From Halobacteria archaeon (lineage in GTDB: Bacteria; Pseudomonadota; Gammaproteobacteria; UBA9214), in contig JABDRC010000178.1 of NCBI GenBank assembly GCA_013041945.1, positions 1-9,418 on the forward strand: a stretch of DNA of 9,418 bases, read 5' to 3'. A program made the position numbers and the translations under genes. The first letter of the stretch is position 1. Every line of letters begins with the position of its first letter. The notes under the pieces were generated by a model that ran no database searches, was not told the DNA's origin, and worked only from the letters and a program-made list of their open reading frames with translations. This document shows, one piece after another, positions 6,604 through 9,418 of this stretch.

Positions 6604-6633
6604 TTGACATTTCACCGCGGAAAACAGTAACCT
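6604..6633 (+). promoter_or_regulatory. Predicted rpmH promoter
   Basis: A perfect -35 TTGACA (6604-6609) is followed after 18 bp by TAACCT (6628-6633), a weak -10 matching three of six bases. A start near 6640 would give a leader of about 55 nt. The perfect -35 in front of a highly expressed ribosomal gene makes it credible; the exact -10 is uncertain. Confidence 0.55.
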
Positions 6634-6695
6634 TTGCGCCCTTTCGCGTCTGGCAACAGCGCGCGGTTGCAACCCGGAACTGGACGTAACGAGCC

Positions 6696-6830
6696 ATGAA
6701 GAGAACCTATCAACCCAGTAACCTGAAGCGCAAGCGGACACACGGTTTCCGTGCCCGCATGAGCACCAAGAACGGTCGTCGCGTAATCAACGCCCGCCGC
6801 GCCAAGGGTCGGGCTCGTCTGTCTGTCTGA
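6696..6830 (+). CDS. rpmH: 50S ribosomal protein L34
   Basis: Small basic protein of the large ribosomal subunit. The 44 residues, starting MKRTYQPSNLKRKRTHGFR and ending ARRAKGRARLSV, cover the whole family and are about one third Arg/Lys, with the central RMSTKNGRRVI motif intact. The ATG at 6696 is the only sensible start; the nearest purine-rich sequence (GGA at 6682-6684) is a weak ribosome-binding site. It heads the plus-strand cluster: the rnpA start is only nine bases after its TGA, an arrangement conserved across bacteria. Divergence from dnaA places both promoters in the shared gap. Confidence 0.99.
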   Translation: MKRTYQPSNLKRKRTHGFRARMSTKNGRRVINARRAKGRARLSV

Positions 6831-6839
6831 ACCATTCCC

Positions 6840-7217
6840 TTGTGTCCTGGCTCGACGCGTTTTCACCGGCGGGTGAGGCTCACCGGGCCGGCGGAATACC
6901 AGCGGGTCTTCAACAACTGTCAATACCGGGTTAACAACCGCTGGTTGACGGTGCTGGCCACGCCGAACACGCTGGATCATCCGCGCCTGGGCCTGGCCAT
7001 ATCCCGCAAGGTGGCGAAAACCGCCGTGGCGCGCAACCGTATCAAGCGGGTCATTCGGGAAAGCTTTCGACTGCACCAGGGCCGCCTGGGTGCCCTGGAT
7101 ATCGTGGTGCTCGGTCGCACCGGTGTGGCGGGACGAACCGGCAGGGAATTGGCAACTGCCCTCGAAACGCTCTGGACAAGGTTAAACGAATCATGCGCTG
7201 GGCCATCATCCAACTGA
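6840..7217 (+). CDS. rnpA: Ribonuclease P protein component
   Basis: Basic protein cofactor of RNase P; with the catalytic RNA it removes 5' leaders from pre-tRNAs. The 125 residues fit the family. The N-terminus has the substrate-binding pattern RFHRRVRLTGPAEYQRVF (7-24), then LGLAISRK and the diagnostic RNR motif ARNRIKRVIRESFR, and a C-terminal LETLWTRL helix. The start is TTG at 6840, nine bases after rpmH, chosen because homology with E. coli RnpA begins near residue 6. No clear Shine-Dalgarno precedes it, so translation may be coupled to rpmH. A GTG at 6873 is in frame but would remove conserved residues. Its 3' end overlaps yidD by 25 bases. Confidence 0.97.
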   Translation: MCPGSTRFHRRVRLTGPAEYQRVFNNCQYRVNNRWLTVLATPNTLDHPRLGLAISRKVAKTAVARNRIKRVIRESFRLHQGRLGALDIVVLGRTGVAGRTGRELATALETLWTRLNESCAGPSSN

Positions 7218-7429
7218 TACGCGGTTACCGCTACCTGCTGAGTCCGTGGCTGGGTAACCACTGCCGGTTTTATCCGAGCTGTTCCAGCTATGCGCAGACG
7301 GCCGTGGAGCGCTTTGGCGTCCTGCGCGGCGGTGCGATGGCGCTGGCACGCCTGTCACGCTGCCACCCGTGGAGCGCCGGTGGTATCGACGAGGTCCCGC
7401 ATCGGGACTGTGGTCACAGCCATGGATAA
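7193..7429 (+). CDS. yidD: Membrane protein insertion efficiency factor YidD
   Basis: Small membrane-associated protein that helps YidC insert inner-membrane proteins. The 78 residues contain the family core: IRGYRYLLSPWLG, then HCRFYPSCSSYA with its conserved Cys pair, then RFGVLRGG and a later Cys-His-Pro in RCHPWSAGGIDEVP. An amphipathic N-terminal helix rather than a full transmembrane segment is expected. The ATG lies inside the end of rnpA (25-base overlap, different frame), with AAGG about eleven bases upstream. The TAA overlaps the start of yidC by eight bases, so rnpA, yidD and yidC are probably co-translated from one mRNA. The C-terminus ends in His/Gly-rich HRDCGHSHG. Confidence 0.96.
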   Translation: MRWAIIQLIRGYRYLLSPWLGNHCRFYPSCSSYAQTAVERFGVLRGGAMALARLSRCHPWSAGGIDEVPHRDCGHSHG

Positions 7430-9095
7430 CCAGCGCCTGTTTCTGTTCGTTGCGCTGTCGTTCGTCATCCTGCTGCTGTGGCAGTCCTGGGTGGAAGACT
7501 ACGGCCCGCAGCCGCCGGCGGAAGTCACCGGGAGTGCGCCGGCCACATTGACACCCGCGGACGGTATAGACCTGCCGGCCACACCGGCACCCGCTGACGG
7601 CGAAGACCTGCCGGCCACACCGCAGGCCGCGGATGCCGCCCTGCCCTATACCGATTTGCTGCAGAGTGCGGACGCCGTCGAGGTTGAAACCGACCTGTTC
7701 AGGATTCGCATCGACACGACCGGCGGCGACCTGCGCCAGGCCGACCTGCTCGACTACCCGGCCACCACCAAACCGGATTCACCCCCCTTTCGACTGCTGA
7801 ACGACAGCCTGCCGAACCTGTTTATCGTCCAGTCCGGCCTGCGTGCCGCGAGTGGCGCGGAGCCGACCCACCACGTGGTCTACAGCGTCGAACAGACGGA
7901 CTGGCGCATGCAGGATGGTGCCGACACACTGGTAGTGCCGCTGGTGTGGCGCAGTCCGGAAGGTGTGGAAGTCGTCAAGCGCTTTACCTTTCACCGCGGC
8001 AGTTATGTTGTCGATATTGAACATGTCGTGACCAACAACAGCGGCAGTGACTGGCAGGGCCGCGAGTACCGGCAGTTGCAGCGCACACAGGTTGCCGAGA
8101 CCGGCCAGAGCACTTTTATCTATACCTACATGGGCGGTGTCATCTACAGCCCGGAAGAAAAATACGAAAAGGTCAAGTTCGAGGAAATGCTTGAACAGGA
8201 CCTCGATCGCACCATCACCGATGGCTGGGCGGCGATGTTGCAGCATTATTTCCTCGGTGCACTGGTACCCGTTGCAGGCACGGCAGAACACTACTACACC
8301 AAGGCACTGAGCAACGCGCGTTACGTGATCGGCATAATTTCCCCGACCTGGCGCACGGTGGCGGACGGCGACACCGGTGTGTTCAGCACGCGTCTGTTCA
8401 TCGGGCCGAAACTGCAGGACGAGATGCGCGAGGTCGCTACCGGACTGGAGCTGACCGTCGACTACGGCCTGCTGACGGTACTGTCACAACCGCTGTTCTG
8501 GCTGCTCAAGTTTTTCCACAGGCTGATCGGTAACTGGGGCTGGGCCATCATACTGGTAACCCTCGTTGTCAAGCTGGTGTTTTTCAAGTTGTCTGAAACC
8601 AGCTACAAGTCCATGGCCAACATGCGCAAGCTGACACCGCGCCTGAAGTCATTGAAGGAACGCTACGGCGATGACAAGCAGAAGCTGAACCAGGCGATGA
8701 TGGAGATGTACAAGAAGGAAAAGATCAACCCGCTCGGCGGTTGTCTGCCGATCATGGTCCAGATCCCGGTGTTCATCGCGCTCTACTGGGTATTGCTGGA
8801 AAGCGTGGAACTGCGCCATGCACCGTTCATGCTGTGGATCCAGGACATGTCGTCGCCCGATCCCTATTACATCCTGCCGCTGTTGATGGGCGCCACCATG
8901 TTCATCCAGCAAAAACTCAATCCCGCCCCGATGGACCCGGTGCAGGCAAAGGTCATGATGGCACTGCCGGTCGTGTTTACCGTGTTCTTCGCCTTCTTCC
9001 CGTCCGGCCTGGTGCTCTACTGGGTCGTGAACAACACCTTGTCTATTGCCCAGCAATGGGTCATCACGCGGCGCATCGAGGCCGGCGGTAAATAG
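7422..9095 (+). CDS. yidC: Membrane protein insertase YidC
   Basis: Inner-membrane insertase and foldase acting alone or with SecYEG. I start it at ATG 7422 (557 residues) because MDNQRLFLFVALSFVILLLW is the classic first transmembrane helix of Gram-negative YidC; extending upstream to 7290 would add 44 residues read from yidD in another frame. A periplasmic P1 domain spans about residues 80-340. The conserved core starts near 352 and carries the groove charge as Lys384 (Arg366 in E. coli), a coiled-coil cytoplasmic hairpin (395-435), NPLGGCLPIMVQIPVFIALY (436-455), DPYYILPLLMGATMF (480-494) and FPSGLVLYWVVNN (526-538). It ends RRIEAGGK. A 12-residue tandem repeat occupies the linker at 40-75. 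A short palindrome, CTGTG-GT-CACAG (7408-7419), lies just before the ATG. Neighbour yidD supports the role. Confidence 0.98.
   Translation: MDNQRLFLFVALSFVILLLWQSWVEDYGPQPPAEVTGSAPATLTPADGIDLPATPAPADGEDLPATPQAADAALPYTDLLQSADAVEVETDLFRIRIDTTGGDLRQADLLDYPATTKPDSPPFRLLNDSLPNLFIVQSGLRAASGAEPTHHVVYSVEQTDWRMQDGADTLVVPLVWRSPEGVEVVKRFTFHRGSYVVDIEHVVTNNSGSDWQGREYRQLQRTQVAETGQSTFIYTYMGGVIYSPEEKYEKVKFEEMLEQDLDRTITDGWAAMLQHYFLGALVPVAGTAEHYYTKALSNARYVIGIISPTWRTVADGDTGVFSTRLFIGPKLQDEMREVATGLELTVDYGLLTVLSQPLFWLLKFFHRLIGNWGWAIILVTLVVKLVFFKLSETSYKSMANMRKLTPRLKSLKERYGDDKQKLNQAMMEMYKKEKINPLGGCLPIMVQIPVFIALYWVLLESVELRHAPFMLWIQDMSSPDPYYILPLLMGATMFIQQKLNPAPMDPVQAKVMMALPVVFTVFFAFFPSGLVLYWVVNNTLSIAQQWVITRRIEAGGK
7539..7646 (+). 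repeat. 36-bp tandem repeat, three copies, in yidC
   Basis: Three in-frame units encode PATLTPADGIDL, PATPAPADGEDL and PATPQAADAALP (YidC residues 40-75), the third degraded. At DNA level GCCGGCCACA recurs at 7538, 7574 and 7610, and an 18-bp exact match occurs at 7569-7586 and 7605-7622. It lies in the flexible Pro/Ala linker between the first membrane helix and the P1 domain, where length change is tolerated. Probably a recent slippage or duplication product. Confidence 0.85.
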
Positions 9096-9133
9096 AATGC
9101 AGGTTTGCCTTGCGATGTACATGGATGCCGGGA

Positions 9134-9160
9134 GCGGGCTGACATGATAAAACAGCTCGC
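9134..9160 (+). other. Possible mRNA hairpin 3' of yidC
   Basis: GCGGGCTG (9134-9141) can pair with CAGCTCGC (9153-9160) over eight pairs including one G-U, with an 11-nt AT-rich loop. It begins 39 nt after the yidC stop. No U-tract follows, so it is not a standard Rho-independent terminator. It may protect the 3' end, or be a repeat fragment. Confidence 0.4.
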
Positions 9161-9184
9161 GCAAAGCCGCCAAGACGCAAAAAA
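9158..9184. repeat. GCAAAG/CCAAGACGCAAA-type repeat fragment
   Basis: The stretch reads GCGCAAAGCCGCC then AAGACGCAAAAAA. From memory it resembles a dispersed non-coding repeat seen in many environmental bacterial genomes (reverse complement: TTTGCGTCTTGGCGGCTTTG). Resemblance only; only one copy is present in the window. Confidence 0.4.
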
Positions 9185-9212
9185 TAAAAAATACGCCACA
9201 GAGTACACACGA

Positions 9213-9254
9213 CTACATGGATGTAGGAGGTAGGGTAACGCAGGAGCAGTTACC
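9213..9254. repeat. Double palindrome unit
   Basis: CTACATGGATGTAG (9213-9226) is a perfect 6-bp palindrome around GG. Seven bases later GGTAAC (9234-9239) pairs with GTTACC (9249-9254) around nine bases. Two adjacent hairpins in a gene-free spot look like a short REP/MITE-like element. The family is not known to me. Confidence 0.6.
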
Positions 9255-9310
9255 GAGAGAAAATATATTCAGGAAACAGTGCATCTCCCGGAGTGAAAAA
9301 ATCCTTTTGT

Positions 9311-9386
9311 CATTCCCGCGCGATGTACAGGGATGTGCAAGTGTCGCGAGAGGCAGGCTGCCGGCAGCGACCAGGCGAGAATCCAG
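9311..9386. repeat. Nested repeat: ATTCCCGCG arms split by another element
   Basis: The outer arms CATTCCCGCG (9311-9320) and CGAGAATCCAG (9376-9386) resemble the common GTCATTCCCGCG...GGGAATCCAG repeat type, related in form to the ATTCCC-N8-GGGAAT dRS3 units of Neisseria, but are 55 bp apart. Between them lie a TGTACA-GGGA-TGTGCA near-palindrome (9324-9339) and a stem GTCGC (9343-9347) / GCGAC (9367-9371) enclosing CTGCCGGCAG (9358-9367). The layout suggests one element inserted into the loop of another. Confidence 0.5.
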
Positions 9387-9418
9387 TCATAGTTACAAGT
9401 ATTCAGTGTAAATTCACC

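Larger units (their letters stand above)
6247..6695. other. Divergent dnaA-rpmH intergenic region
   Basis: This 449-bp gap holds the dnaA leader, promoter and exact DnaA box (6247-6330), a transition zone (6331-6415), a very GC-rich block with several palindromes (about 6415-6600), and the rpmH promoter and leader (6604-6695). No GATC site occurs. Reading frames that cross it look random (Arg/Pro-rich, no family resemblance), and I see no gene. In Pseudomonas this gap has reported origin activity, so an origin role remains possible, but only one good DnaA box and no strong AT-rich element are seen. Confidence 0.7.
9096..9418. other. Gene-free repeat-rich region after yidC
   Basis: No credible gene is found in these 323 bp on either strand; the frames that cross it are short and follow the repeats. 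The region contains an RNA-capable hairpin just after yidC, a run of A/T-rich DNA (9179-9193), paired palindromes (9213-9254) and a nested repeat (9311-9386). A motif close to TACATGGATG recurs at 9118, 9214 and 9326 (the last with one change). The gene expected next, mnmE, must begin beyond the window or has been displaced. Confidence 0.75.

Noticed and set aside
6394..6630. 78-codon open frame in the dnaA-rpmH gap
   Set aside because: Random Arg/Pro-rich composition, no ribosome-binding site, no resemblance to a family, and it would run over the rpmH promoter.
6612..7076. 154-codon open frame on the minus strand
   Set aside because: It lies opposite rpmH and rnpA, has no recognisable motif, and is a by-product of GC-rich coding DNA.
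7290..7421. 44-residue upstream extension of YidC
   Set aside because: It is read through yidD in another frame, Arg/Trp-rich, and precedes the canonical YidC membrane anchor.
7871..7878. CCACGTGG core in yidC as a third parS
   Set aside because: Only the 8-bp core matches; the flanks (CA before, TC after) do not fit the parS arms.
9217..9411. 64-codon open frame after yidC
   Set aside because: It begins inside a palindrome and runs through the repeat elements; the composition follows the repeats, not a protein.
1..9418. tRNA, rRNA, CRISPR array or transposase gene
   Set aside because: None seen on either strand: no cloverleaf-like cluster, no regularly spaced repeats with spacers and no transposase motifs.

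Overview
The window is the replication-origin neighbourhood of a bacterial chromosome. It is almost certainly from a gammaproteobacterium outside the enterics. The gene order rpmH-rnpA-yidD-yidC on one side and dnaA-dnaN-recF-gyrB on the other, the 805-residue GyrB with the long proteobacterial TOPRIM insertion, and the Pseudomonas-like YidC core (Lys instead of Arg at the conserved groove position) all point there. The coding DNA is moderately GC-rich. I cannot name the genus.

Layout. Bases 8-6246 carry four genes on the minus strand, transcribed dnaA, dnaN, recF, gyrB: the initiator, the sliding clamp, the recombination-mediator ATPase and the gyrase B subunit. dnaN and recF overlap by one base and recF and gyrB are 27 bp apart, so these three look like one unit. 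A 204-bp gap (4711-4914) separates dnaA from dnaN. It holds an extremely AT-rich stretch next to dnaN, four DnaA-box-like 9-mers and interleaved inverted repeats, and is my best candidate for oriC. A second gap (6247-6695) separates the divergent dnaA and rpmH genes and holds the only exact DnaA box, placed over the likely dnaA promoter.

On the plus strand, 6696-9095 carries rpmH (L34), rnpA (RNase P protein), yidD (membrane-insertion factor) and yidC (membrane insertase), tightly packed or overlapping. The expected next gene, mnmE, does not appear: the last 323 bp have no credible gene and are made of short palindromes and degenerate repeats, one apparently inserted into another.

The genes cover origin firing (DnaA), replication elongation (DnaN), repair of stalled forks (RecF), supercoiling (GyrB), ribosome and tRNA maturation (L34, RNase P) and inner-membrane protein insertion (YidD, YidC). 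The most notable non-coding signals are two parS (ParB-binding) sites inside recF, about 2 kb from the candidate origin. They tie the region to chromosome segregation as well as initiation. I found no undescribed gene system; the novelty here lies in cis-acting DNA.
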